A DNA stretch of 64,000 nt from Purshia tridentata (lineage: Eukaryota > Streptophyta > Magnoliopsida > Rosales > Rosaceae): assembly GCA_003254885.1 (NCBI GenBank), contig QANT01007405.1:62001-126000 (forward strand). Reading direction: 5' to 3'. Positions within the stretch are counted from its first letter, which is position 1; each line of letters opens with the position of its first letter. The notes below the pieces were generated by a model that did not search any database, was not told the DNA's origin, and worked only from the letters and a program-made list of their open reading frames with translations. Shown one piece after another: positions 54,052 to 64,000 of the stretch. A program made the translations under genes and the position numbers.

Positions 54052-56075
54052 GTTTTAGCAATGTAGGGGAAATAGAGAAAAACACAACAAAATCTTGAAA
54101 TTTTTGGGGTCAAGGGTGTATGTGAGGTGAGATTGTTACGAGGCTCTCAGGGGTTTTTATATTTGATTGTTTTATGGGTTGGGGTTGTTTGGGAGGCTGA
54201 GTTGTGTACATTATTTATTTAAAGATTCTATCTATTTTAGAGGGCCTATTCTTGTGAACGTGGTTTCTATGTATGATTCGAAAGAGTTCCAACTTCTCTT
54301 TGTTAAGGTAATAATAACAAGATTTTGACAATGAAAAACATCCTTACAACCCTTTGTTTTTCACAAGCTGTTTTTGGTATCCGGTTTATATGGCACACTC
54401 TAATCCGTGCATTTTAAGAAAATAATTTCAACGTCTATTCTCCGTGCTGACGTGGTAGGTTTAACTATTCTAATGAAGTCATATTGAATAGATGTTGCAT
54501 ACAACTTTGGTGCTTAGTTTGTGCAGAATTTTTTGTAAGACACGTCGTTCAATGTTCTGGGCCCTGCTTACAACATTCAACATAAAACCAATACAAATTG
54601 TTGGAGGAAGTTTTTGTTCAAAATAACAAATAAATTTCAAGCTTTATAATTTTCATGTGAAGGATAAATTAATACTGATCAAGTTTTAGGTTACCAAGAT
54701 AATTAAAGAAACGCTGGAAATATATATACCACTTCTATATGCAATAAAGTTTTAAGATTAATGATTACAATGTCAATTGTTAAGTTAATCAAGCTTGGAT
54801 GAATGTTAAATGTCAGTTGATATCTGATATACATATATACAAATTGGTGAAATGCATATTCTAATAGTTTTAAGTGTTCAATGGTTGTTTAATATGAGAT
54901 CAAGGCTCTGATTCCAAGAGATTTTGAGTTTGAAACCTCAAACCCTCATCCCCACTTACCTTTCATCATCTTAACCAGTAGACTGGGATTGAAAGAGATT
55001 TAGTGGCTAGTTAATAATGAAAGGAACTTGAATCACAAGCGCTTTGAATACGGTCTATCAGACTTCAAAGCTTCAAAGTAACAATTTATATCATCAAGTT
55101 TTCGTTTGGTCCAAAGACTACATGATGCAGTGATTGGTCATTCTTTTGAATAGCAGTGACACGCATCCTCTATTAATTGAAGCCACTCAAATCCATGGAA
55201 ATAGAAGATCTACAATGGCAATGTAGACTCATTTTCTTCTTGCTGATGCTACACTGGCAATATCCATGTCTTGTGATCATGTGAAAGATGCTTTGTTCAT
55301 TACTTCAGCAGTTACAAGTCATTTTCAACCCAAACTATAAATAGCATGTATTTGATTTCACCCTATGGTTGTTGAACTTGTTGGTTATTTTCTGTTTTAC
55401 CTAACTGTCACAAGCATAGAACTGCTGAAAGGCAGAGAGCAATAATGCCTCAATCCAATTAAAGTTACAAAAGTAAATAGAGAATGTTCATATTGATTTT
55501 GACATTAATACAAATAACAAGCAAATTTTGCAGGAACCACCAATCATGGCTAGCTTAATTTTCTGATATTGACCAACAGATTAATGAAGGTGGGCTTGTA
55601 TTCATGTGATCTTCACAGTTTTTGTTTTACACATTAAATTTGCACATGAAAACATATCAGTGTCAAACTATAAGTAGGACTGGATAATTTACTTTACATG
55701 ATGAGCTGACACTGGAAAAAGATACATTAATTAATTAAGCAACTATACATGTATCAGAAATTAATTTACATGGCAAGCACCATTTGGCAGAAATTATACA
55801 TGTTTTCGCAAACCCTTTTACATGGTTTCCATTGCTGTACCAATAATTCCTCTTCTGTTTACAGCTGTTTTTATTGGATAAACACTAGTAGTTATCAAAA
55901 GCACTTGTACAAATCAATAATTGCATTGACTAATATAAGAAGATGGATCCCTCTACTGGAGGCAAACAGACCAGTACTCTTTAATTTCACCGACTATTGC
56001 TGCATGATCCTCTGTTTCCCGTTGGTTACATATACCTCTGCATTTTAATTCACCTAGGATTTAATACTGAACACA
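54052..56075. other. Divergent spacer between pectinesterase and peroxidase genes
   Basis: About 2 kb that must hold both promoters. I see no ORF with coding character, no clear repeat and no RNA gene. Confidence 0.55.
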
Positions 56076-56285
56076 ATGGAACTGAGAACTATAATTGTAA
56101 CAGCCATGTCTTTGTTTGTATTCAACATTATTGGGGTTGAAGGTGAAGGGCTTTCTTATGATTTCTATGAGAAATCTTGTCCACTTGTTGAGGATATTGT
56201 TAGAGCTGGCATTCAACCAATTTTTCTCACTGATCCGACTTCACCTGCAGCTTTACTGAGGCTCATGTTCCATGATTGCCAAGTT

Positions 56286-56322
<37 letters not shown>

Positions 56323-57511
56323 ATCTCTCTGTGTGTGTGTGTTCAGTTTTCCATATCCAAATTTAGCTACTTCTTCATGAAATGATGGGCTAAGCTTGTA
56401 ATATATTACAGGGTTGTGATGCTTCAATTCTTGTGGATCAAGGTGGGAAAGATGTGACATCAGAGATGGCTGCAGGGAAAAACTTTGGCATCAGGAAGAG
56501 GGAGACGATCAACATTCTGAAATCAATGGTGGAAACAGAATGCCCCCAGCAGGTTTCCTGTGCTGACATTCTGGTGTTGGCTGCAAGGGAGGCAGTGGCT
56601 GTGTCAGGAGGGCCACATATAAAGGTTCCTCTGGGAAGGAGAGACTCCTCTGCTGCCCCAAGCTATAAGCTTGCAGATTCTTTGCTCCCTTCTGCCTCTA
56701 CTGGAGTTGATGGCATGCTTCAGTTATTTGCAAAGAAAGGGATGACAGTTGAAGAGTCTGTTGCCATTATGGGTATAAATTCCATCAAAAATTGTGTGGT
56801 GCATGCCATTATAGAAACCTAACCAATTTTAGACTATGTCAAGATAATGCCCTTTGTTCAGAGTGATTGAGCCACTAACATATCGATCTCATCTTCGCCC
56901 TCTCAAGTCCGAAATAGATTAATTTTCTATTTTCTTAGTAAAAATATTAGTTTTTCTGACTAATGTAAATCGATTACTTTATGAAGAACCCATCTATAGA
57001 ACAATTTTCTTTTGTCAAACAGTCTTGCAACATAACAATGTAAATCTGAAACCACACTCAAGTGAACAGTTTATTGAGAAGTTGAATAATGTTGCATTTT
57101 TTTGCAGGTGCACACACCCTAGGAGTAACACACTGTTCAAACATCCTGAACCGTCTGTATGAACCTGTAGGTGGACATGTAAGAGGCTTGGAACTTGGGT
57201 TTGAAGCATTCTTAAGGCTGAACTGTCCCCAAGGGTCTTTGATGTCAAACTTAAGCTTTGTACTTAATGATCCCACCGCATTGGTGTTTGACAACCACTA
57301 CTACAATAATGCAATTGGAGGCCATGGCCTGCTTAGAATTGATGCTGAATTGGCAATGGACCCGCGTACCGCTCTGGCTGTTGAACAGTTTGGAGCTAAT
57401 CAGGATCACTTCTTTCAAGCATTTGCTTCTGCCTTTGTCAAGCTCTCTAGCTCTGTTGTCCTCAGCGGGGATCAAGGGGTTGTTAGAAAGAGTTGCAGTG
57501 CAATAAACTGA
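56076..57511 (+). CDS. PER29: Class III peroxidase, PER29 type
   Basis: A secreted haem peroxidase that oxidises phenolics with hydrogen peroxide in the wall. Three exons (56076-56288, 56412-56772, 57108-57511) give 325 codons. The signal peptide is [20 protein letters not shown] and mature sequence starts near [13 protein letters not shown]. Distal Arg and His are in [20 protein letters not shown], the proximal haem-ligand His in [12 protein letters not shown], and all eight disulphide Cys are present. The phrases [28 protein letters not shown] and [14 protein letters not shown] match Arabidopsis peroxidase 29 (At3g17070) as I recall it, and that gene also neighbours a pectinesterase gene (At3g17060). 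A CT/GT microsatellite starts at the donor of intron 1. Confidence 0.92.
56291..56341. repeat. (CT)n/(GT)n microsatellite at a splice donor
   Basis: A CT run followed by a GT run that begins right after the GT of intron 1 of the peroxidase gene (donor CAG|GTCTCTCTCT). Confidence 0.9.
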
Positions 57512-59346
57512 GGGTCAGAGGTGTATGTAAAATTGTAATACCAGAAATGTAAGTTACTCTTGGCTTGTATGCGAATCATCAGTGTTTTCCAAAAATATAA
57601 TTTCAGAAATATCAACTATCAAACTTTAAATAAAGAAGTTTACAAAATTGGTCACTCATTTTCACACTCTTATTTTGCACACTTGCATTTTTTTTCATAT
57701 TTTTTTTTCCCTTATTTGTTTAATTATTAAGACATAAAAATAAGAGAATAAGTGTAACTGTACATAATTGGAAGTGAGAAAATTGTCACTCTTATTTATT
57801 TATTTATACAATTATTCTTTTTTAGGGGTAGACCCTCCTACACCGAAATTAAACAAGTAATAAAACTAACAATCAAATCTCCATCATAAAATACCATTGA
57901 ATGTTTAGTACAGATTTTGACCCTTTTCTTTGCAGACACCGTACAACTTGGATTCTAGGAAGATTATTGTAAGCAATGCTGGACTTGTGGGGTGTAACCG
58001 TGTAATGTGTATCTCATTTGAGAAATAGGTTTAGCTGGGCCTTTGGTCGTTGGTGATTAAAGGCCCGACAAATTGGATTGAGCCTGACCCAACCCATTAT
58101 TTTTCAATGACTTGATATAAGGAAATAAATTAAAAATCAAGTTACAAACTATGGAGCCAAAATACGCCTTAAAATTTTATTGGTCCGGCAACCTCATCAT
58201 TTATCTGAAGAACCATTACGAGTATACGACCAAGAGATAGTCCAACGTGCCAAGGCATGGTTTTATTATTGTGTCATTTTTGCCTCTGCTGCACGACAAG
58301 CATCACATAAAGGTTTGCTACTTTTTTTTCCTTGCAAGCTTTGGTTTCTGAGTTTTTGGAGTAACTATTTTAAGGAAGCTTAAGGAATAAATGAACTGAA
58401 TGGTGCAGACTTCCTATTTGCTGCATTAAATTTTATGCAGATGATGTGTTACTGGTTTGAAATTGGCACAGTAGTTGGGTTCTCGGGGGTAGTTGAAAGA
58501 AAATAAAAGTCTTATTACTGTTTTTAAGTAGTGCACGGAATCCACAGTGGGTTGCAACTTGCAACTCTAGCCGCTTGAATGTGTTTCTTTTTCATATTGA
58601 AACTCTAACACCAGCTTAGCCTTCACGGGTTTATTGCTAATTTTGCAGGGAATTCAATGCTTTGATGAAGAGAAATTTTATTTTAGCAGATGTGTTATAT
58701 TGTCATGTAGTCTCCTATGTATGTTGTCAAACTTTCAATTTGAATCCTACATTCAAATACTAATATCCTTGATTGATGATTTGAACTTTAAATTGACAGT
58801 ATAATAACATAACATAACACGTATGTTAGATTGTCTAGCAAGAAAACATTTCCAATGCTTTGAATATTTACACACAAAGTTGCTCTATAAAAAAAAGGGT
58901 AAGCTTCCGTAACTCCTATCTTGTTTGAGTGCTTATGTACGAAGTGAATGATTAAATGGTTTTCATCCACACAACAAAAGTGCGTTATTAATTATGCTTG
59001 TGAGTTGTGAATAATTCTGGTGTGACATACCTTGGCGAGTATGGCAGTTTTGACTTTGTGTTCAGCTTGGTATTGGTTTTGGGATATTTGAGATATACCC
59101 ATACCCTTTTGCTAAACAGCTGAGAGGAGCACTCAGAACTTGGAAATCTGCACTCTGCTCTCATTAGTGTTCAATACTCTGATTATCTAAATGGAATATG
59201 GTCATGGAAAAAGTATCTAAATCCAAGCTAATTCAAAGTTTAAATATATAAATATATAAATCAGAGTCATCTCACTTCTTTTTTTTGGTCCAAAAAATAT
59301 GCTCCTTTTTATTCAACAGCTCATGATTATTGTAATCACAATTCCT
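57512..59346. other. Spacer between the peroxidase gene and the second Copia element
   Basis: Peroxidase 3' flank, then AT-rich DNA. Short open stretches (for example 58180-58383) lack coding character. No gene or clear repeat is seen. Confidence 0.5.
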
Positions 59347-59899
59347 TGTTGAGAACTATTAGAGTACACAACTCTAATATTTAAATTGGTAGAGAGACAA
59401 CACAAGTAAACAAATTACTTGTATTAAAGACATAAAATATTACAACACAGCCACTCACAAAGAAAAGCTTACAGCTTGGATTAGCTTGGATTATTACAAA
59501 AAAGGTGCCTCCTCCTATTTATAGTCTTTGAAGAGGTTAATCCAACGGTTAGAAGCTATACAAGTGTCACCCATCTAAGGGTGGTTCTAGAATCTTCCAT
59601 ATTCTACACTTTTCTTTTATCTACTTACAAGCTTCTAGAATACTTCTAGAGTATTCCATGTTCTAAGAGGTTCTACACCTTTCTTAGATATTTCTAGATA
59701 CACATCAACAGCTATACTTCTCTAGCTTATTCTAGAGAATTCTCAAAACCATTCAATTATCTAACTTCTAGTTTAATCTAGAAGAACACCTAGCTTAGAT
59801 ATTTCTAGATAGCTACCAACTTGCATGCACATCAATAGCTATACTTCTCTAGCTTATTCTAGAGAATTCTCAAATGGGCTGGGGTTGATATATTTAACA
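59347..59899 (-). repeat. LTR (3' LTR of the minus-strand Copia element)
   Basis: A 553-bp terminal repeat, TG..CA, with a TATA-like CTATAAATAGGAGG read on the minus strand and many TCTAGAA-type words. Pairs with 62805-63357. Confidence 0.93.
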
Positions 59900-62804
59900 C
59901 TCCCCCTCAACACCAGCTCATTCTTCTCACCACGTTGAGTTGAAGACGAAATTTTTTGATCGATCCATCATGACGACGTTTTATCTTGTACACCCATTTG
60001 CATGATATGGGTTTCACATCTCTTGGCTTTGGCACTAGTTCCCAAGTCTGATTTTGCTCAAACGTAGTGATCTCTTCTCTCATGGCATTAAGCCACTCAG
60101 AATTTTGTGATGCTTCTTCAAACACCTCAGGTTCGACTGCTTCTTCTGCTATGGCTGCGTTGGCATGTTTAGGATTTGGCTTTCGTATTCTCGTTGACCT
60201 TCTGAGTTGTGACTGTGGGCTTGATTCTTCTGCTTCACTAGCTAGTGACTGATATATACTAGTTTGCCAAGGATTCTGAGTTACTTCGTGGCTAGCATCA
60301 TCGCGGTCAAGCGAATCCTCAGGCTCATCTGGACTCGATTGAACTTGAGTAGTTTGCTCCCCCATCTTCTGTTGTAGCTTATCTTCACTTTGTCTTGAGT
60401 CTGGTAACACCTCTTTTTCTGAGGACCACCAGGACGATGCTTCATCGAACACCACATCTCGTGATGTGTAACACTTTCCATTTGTAGGATCACAATATTT
60501 CCACCCTTTTCTCTGGTTGTCATATCCTACAAAGATACATCTAACGGCCTTTTTGTCGAACTTGCTATGTAGATGACTTGGAACAAATATGTAGCACACA
60601 CAACCGAATACTCGAAAGTAACTAACTGTAGGTTTCATACCCCACAGTTTCTCAAAGGGTGAAACAAATTCTAACCTTGGTTGAGGGAGTTTGTTAATCA
60701 CGTGAGCCGCAGTTCTCATGGCTTCAGCCCAAAACCTTCCTGGTACATTCTTTGCATGTAGCATACTCCGACATATCTCTGCAAGGTGTCGATTCTTTCT
60801 CTCTGCCACCCCATTTTGCTGTGGGGTGTTTGCACATGTGAACTGATGACGTATTCTTGATTCTCATAGATACTGAGAGAACTCGTGTGAGTTATATTCT
60901 CCTCCATTATCAGTGCGTAGGCAGCGGATTTTCTTTTGCACTTCTCCTTCAACTGTCTCTCTGAACTCTTTAAACTTTGAAAAAGTATCGGATTTTTCTT
61001 TTATAAAGAAAACCCATACATACCTGGAGAAGTCATCGATAAACGTCACCATGTATCGCATCCCACTAACCGATGGTTGCTTGACTGGTCCGAACACATC
61101 AGAGTGAACTAACTCTAACGGTTCTTTTGCTTTGAACTTTGACTCATTGTATGGTAGTTGATGCGCTTTTCCATACTGGCATCCTGCACAGACTGTATCT
61201 GTTCTCACGTCAAGCTGAGGAAGACCCTTAATCAATGCCTTCTTCATCATCACACTTAGTTTGTGATAGCTAACGTGACCTAATCTCATATGCCATAGAT
61301 CTGCCGTCTCGTTCCTTCTTGTCTTGTCCACATATGTAGATTCTGCAAACATTACATAGACTGACTCCAATCTTCGTCCTTCCATCATCGGCTTTTCTGT
61401 GATCTTGAGGTCTTGATAGACCTTCACATCTCGTGGACCGAACAGAACATAGTTGCCTGATGATGTTAACTGTGCTACAGAAAGTAAATTTTTCTTCATA
61501 CCTGGAACGTGGTAGACATCTTGGAGTGGCACCTGGTTAGGACTGTATCGAGGTACTATGATTGTTTTACCGATGTGAGCTATCGGTAATCGCGAGTTAT
61601 TAGCTGTCACCACCACGCGACCTCCCTTGTATTCAGTCATATTTTTTAATTTTTCTTGATCACCGGTCATGTGATTTAAACATCCTGAGTCGATGATCCA
61701 ATCATTCTTGTAGTCAACTTGTTCAGGCATCATTACTGCGAAGGCTAGCTCCTCTTCCTCTATTGTAAGGGATGCATCGGCGTCCCAATCGTCTTCACTT
61801 TTCTCCTTTAGGCTTGATGTAGCAGCATTATTCTCTGTGGGCTTTTTGAACCAACAATCTTTCGCCATGTGACCCTTCTTTCCACAGTTGTAGCATTTGC
61901 CCTCGAACTTTTTATTATTCTTGGATTGACCACGATTGCCGTGATATTTTGGAGCTCCCCCTGTCTGAGAACTTCCTTCTCTTTGATGACTTTTCGCCTT
62001 GTCACCGTTTCTTTTAAATCCACCATCGACATGCTGCTTAAAGCTACCTTTGCTTCTATTGGTGTAGAGCGCTTCCTCTTCACCTTTTGATGAGACCCCT
62101 CCTCTTTGCTTAGCCAAAGCTTCTTGATCGGCAAGCAAATTTTCAAACTCGACAAGTGATGGTTGAGTCGGCCATCCTTGTACAGCGGCAAAGAAGCCTC
62201 GATATTCGGGTCTCAGACCATGGATAATTATTCTTTTTATCCTGGATTCCACAATAGCAGCAGTAGGATCTAATTCAGAAATTTCACGGCAGATCGACTT
62301 TACTTTGTAGAAATACTGAGCAATCGTCATGTCGCATTGTGCAACTGACAATAGCTCGTTCTTGAGAAGCTGTAGCCTTGTATCATTCCTTCTTGAAAAA
62401 AGTGTGGCGAAGGTGTCCCATGCTTCTTTTGGTGTTGTAGCGTTTCTTATGTGCTCTAGCAATTCTTCTTCAACTGTTGTCTTTAGGACAAACAAAGCTT
62501 TACCTGCTTTGATTTTCCACTTGCGCAAAATGCCAGTGGTGTCTTCTTCCGGTGGTGTGACGTCGTTGCCACCGACGACTTCCCAAAGATCTTGGCCTTG
62601 TAGGTAAGACTCCATGCATGTTGCCCACGTGTTGTAATTTTGGTTATTGAGCTTCTTGATTCCTCCAACTACTTGAAGGTCACCCATCGTGCCAGCAGAG
62701 TTTCGATACACTAAACAAGATTAACCTTGCAAAGTACTGAACTCCTCACAATTCTTGGAAGCTTCACCCAAGTCGGCCCGTGGTCGAACCGCTCTGATAC
62801 CAAT

Positions 62805-63357
62805 TGTTGAGAACTATTAGAGTACACAACTCTAATATTTAAATTGGTAGAGAGACAACACAAGTAAACAAATTACTTGTATTAAAGACATAAAATATTA
62901 CAACACAGCCACTCACAAAGAAAAGCTCACAGCTTGGATTAGCTTGGATTATTACAAAGAAGGTGCCTCCTCCTATTTATAGGCTTTGAGGAGGTTAATC
63001 CAATGGTTAGAAGCTATACAAGTGTCACCCATCTAAGGGCGGTTCTAGAATCTTCCATATTCTACACTTTTCTTTTATCTACTTACAAGCTTCTAGAATA
63101 CTTCTAGAGTATTCCATGTTCTAAGAGATTCTACACCTTTCTTAGATATTTCTAGATACACATCAACAGCTGTACTTCTCTAGCTTATTCTAGAGAATTC
63201 TCAAAACCATTCAATTATCTAACTTCTAGTTTAATCTAGAAGAACACCTAGCTTAGATATTTCTAGATAGCTACCAACTTACATGCACATCAATAGCTAT
63301 ACTTCTCTGGCTTATTCTAGAGAATTCTCAAATGGGCTGGGGTTGATATATTTAACA
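62805..63357 (-). repeat. LTR (5' LTR of the minus-strand Copia element)
   Basis: A 553-bp terminal repeat matching 59347-59899. It ends 125 bases upstream of the ATG of the GDSL gene, facing away from it. Confidence 0.93.
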
Positions 63358-63482
63358 TTCCTGTCATATATTATATATATTATAGCTCCTCTTGCCTTCT
63401 TTAAGCTATAAGTTGCTAGAAAATTCAGAACTGCAAGGGCAGGTCTCTGAAAATTTATATTGTTTCCTTTACGTTCTATGTA

Positions 63483-64000
63483 ATGGGTGGCCTATCAGCT
63501 GATAAAGCAATCATCAATCTTGGCATTTTCTTCCAGTTATCAACAATTTTTGTACTGTGGAGAGTCTGCTTGGCAAAAGATGTTCCAGCTAATTTTGTGT
63601 TTGGGGATTCACTGGTTGATGTGGGAAACAACAACTACATCATATCACTGTCCAAGGCTAATTATGTTCCCAATGGAATTGATTTTGGGAAGCCAACAGG
63701 ACGATACACAAATGGAAGAACCATTGTTGACATTATAGGCAGGTTCTCTACATTTTCCATTGTTTGTTTCTGGCTCTTCATGCTTTTAACAAAAGGTTGG
63801 CTAATTTTCAGTCTCATGATCAACAAACAGGTCAGCATCTGGGTTTTAAAGGGTTCACTCCTCCTTACTTGTCTCCCACAACAACTGGACCAGAAATTCT
63901 GCAGGGTGTCAATTATGCTTCAGGTGGAGGTGGGATTCTCAATCACACAGGAAAGATATTTGTAAGGCTACTTCTGCTATACTCAATGAAGTTTTTTGAT
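63483..64000 (+). CDS. GDSL esterase/lipase (3' end outside window)
   Basis: A secreted SGNH-fold esterase/lipase of the large plant GDSL family; substrate unknown. Exon 1 (63483-63738) has a signal peptide (INLGIFFQLSTIFVLWRVCLA) and block I with the nucleophile Ser in FVFGDSLVDVGNNNY. Exon 2 (63831-63961) gives GQHLGFKGFTPPYLSPTTTG, then block II with its oxyanion Gly in GVNYASGGGGILNHTG; the frame is intact across both. To keep frame and family text, intron 1 must start with GC (ATAG|GCAGGT) and end CAG, a GC-AG intron; the nearby GT donor would put the next exon out of frame. Exon 2 ends at a normal GTAAGG donor and the gene continues past the window. A Copia LTR lies 125 bases upstream, so little native promoter adjoins the start. 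Confidence 0.9.

Larger units (their letters stand above)
59347..63357 (-). mobile_element. Ty1/Copia LTR retrotransposon with target duplication, fossil
   Basis: A 4.0-kb Copia-family element on the minus strand. LTRs are 553 bp each (59347-59899 and 62805-63357), differ at about ten positions (roughly 98% alike) and suggest an age in the order of half to one million years on common plant rates. A perfect 5-bp target duplication, TTCCT, flanks it (59342-59346 and 63358-63362). A primer-binding site complementary to initiator-Met tRNA (TGGTATCAGAGC on the minus strand) lies at 62791-62802 and the purine tract beside 59900. Visible parts are gag with a zinc knuckle ([14 protein letters not shown]), protease (DSGCLNHM) and integrase ([31 protein letters not shown]). 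The internal region is shorter than in a full Copia element, so it is broken and probably non-autonomous, with at least two breaks. Confidence 0.94.

Overview
This window is plant nuclear DNA. Its genes have many short introns with GT..AG ends, it is AT-rich between genes, and it carries Copia-type LTR elements and plant-only gene families (phytochrome B, G-type lectin receptor kinases, class III peroxidase). The proteins look like those of a eudicot, probably a woody rosid and possibly Rosaceae; that placement is inference. There is one ambiguous base (N) at 49516.

Left part (1-7.4 kb): the 3' part of a subtilase gene of the SBT2 type, a decayed tRNA-Arg-like sequence, a Mutator-type foldback MITE with a perfect 9-bp target duplication, and a ten-exon O-fucosyltransferase-family gene on the minus strand. 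Middle left (8-29 kb): a receptor-kinase cluster. A young Copia element abuts and replaces the 5' end of the first G-type lectin receptor kinase. The second, a tandem paralogue, looks whole (812 codons). The third, inverted, has its first exon split by a lone LTR. Only one of the three therefore looks able to make a full receptor.

Centre (29-49 kb): a repeat-rich 4-kb spacer, a complete four-exon phytochrome B gene with two short upstream ORFs close to its start, a long AT-rich spacer, a 13-exon PAS-domain Raf-like kinase gene (subfamily B2 type), and a two-exon HYPK gene converging on it. The Raf/HYPK pair is also adjacent in Arabidopsis as I recall it. The HYPK promoter carries a telo-box and TGGGCT (site II) elements, the usual signature of translation-machinery genes.

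Right part (50-64 kb): an intronless glycine-rich secreted protein gene, a five-exon pectinesterase whose usual QDTL motif reads HNTL, a divergently placed peroxidase of the PER29 type, a second young Copia element (minus strand, flanked by a TTCCT target duplication), and the 5' part of a GDSL esterase/lipase gene whose first intron appears to be of the rare GC-AG class.

The genes do not form one pathway. Several act at the cell wall or surface (glycine-rich protein, pectinesterase, peroxidase, receptor kinases, subtilase). I found no convincing previously undescribed system. The most informative signals are the transposon-broken receptor-kinase cluster, the odd junctions of its insertions, the substituted pectinesterase motif, the GC-AG intron and the phytochrome B leader uORFs. 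All exon limits come from reading splice sites, frame continuity and family similarity by eye; no alignment or RNA data was available.
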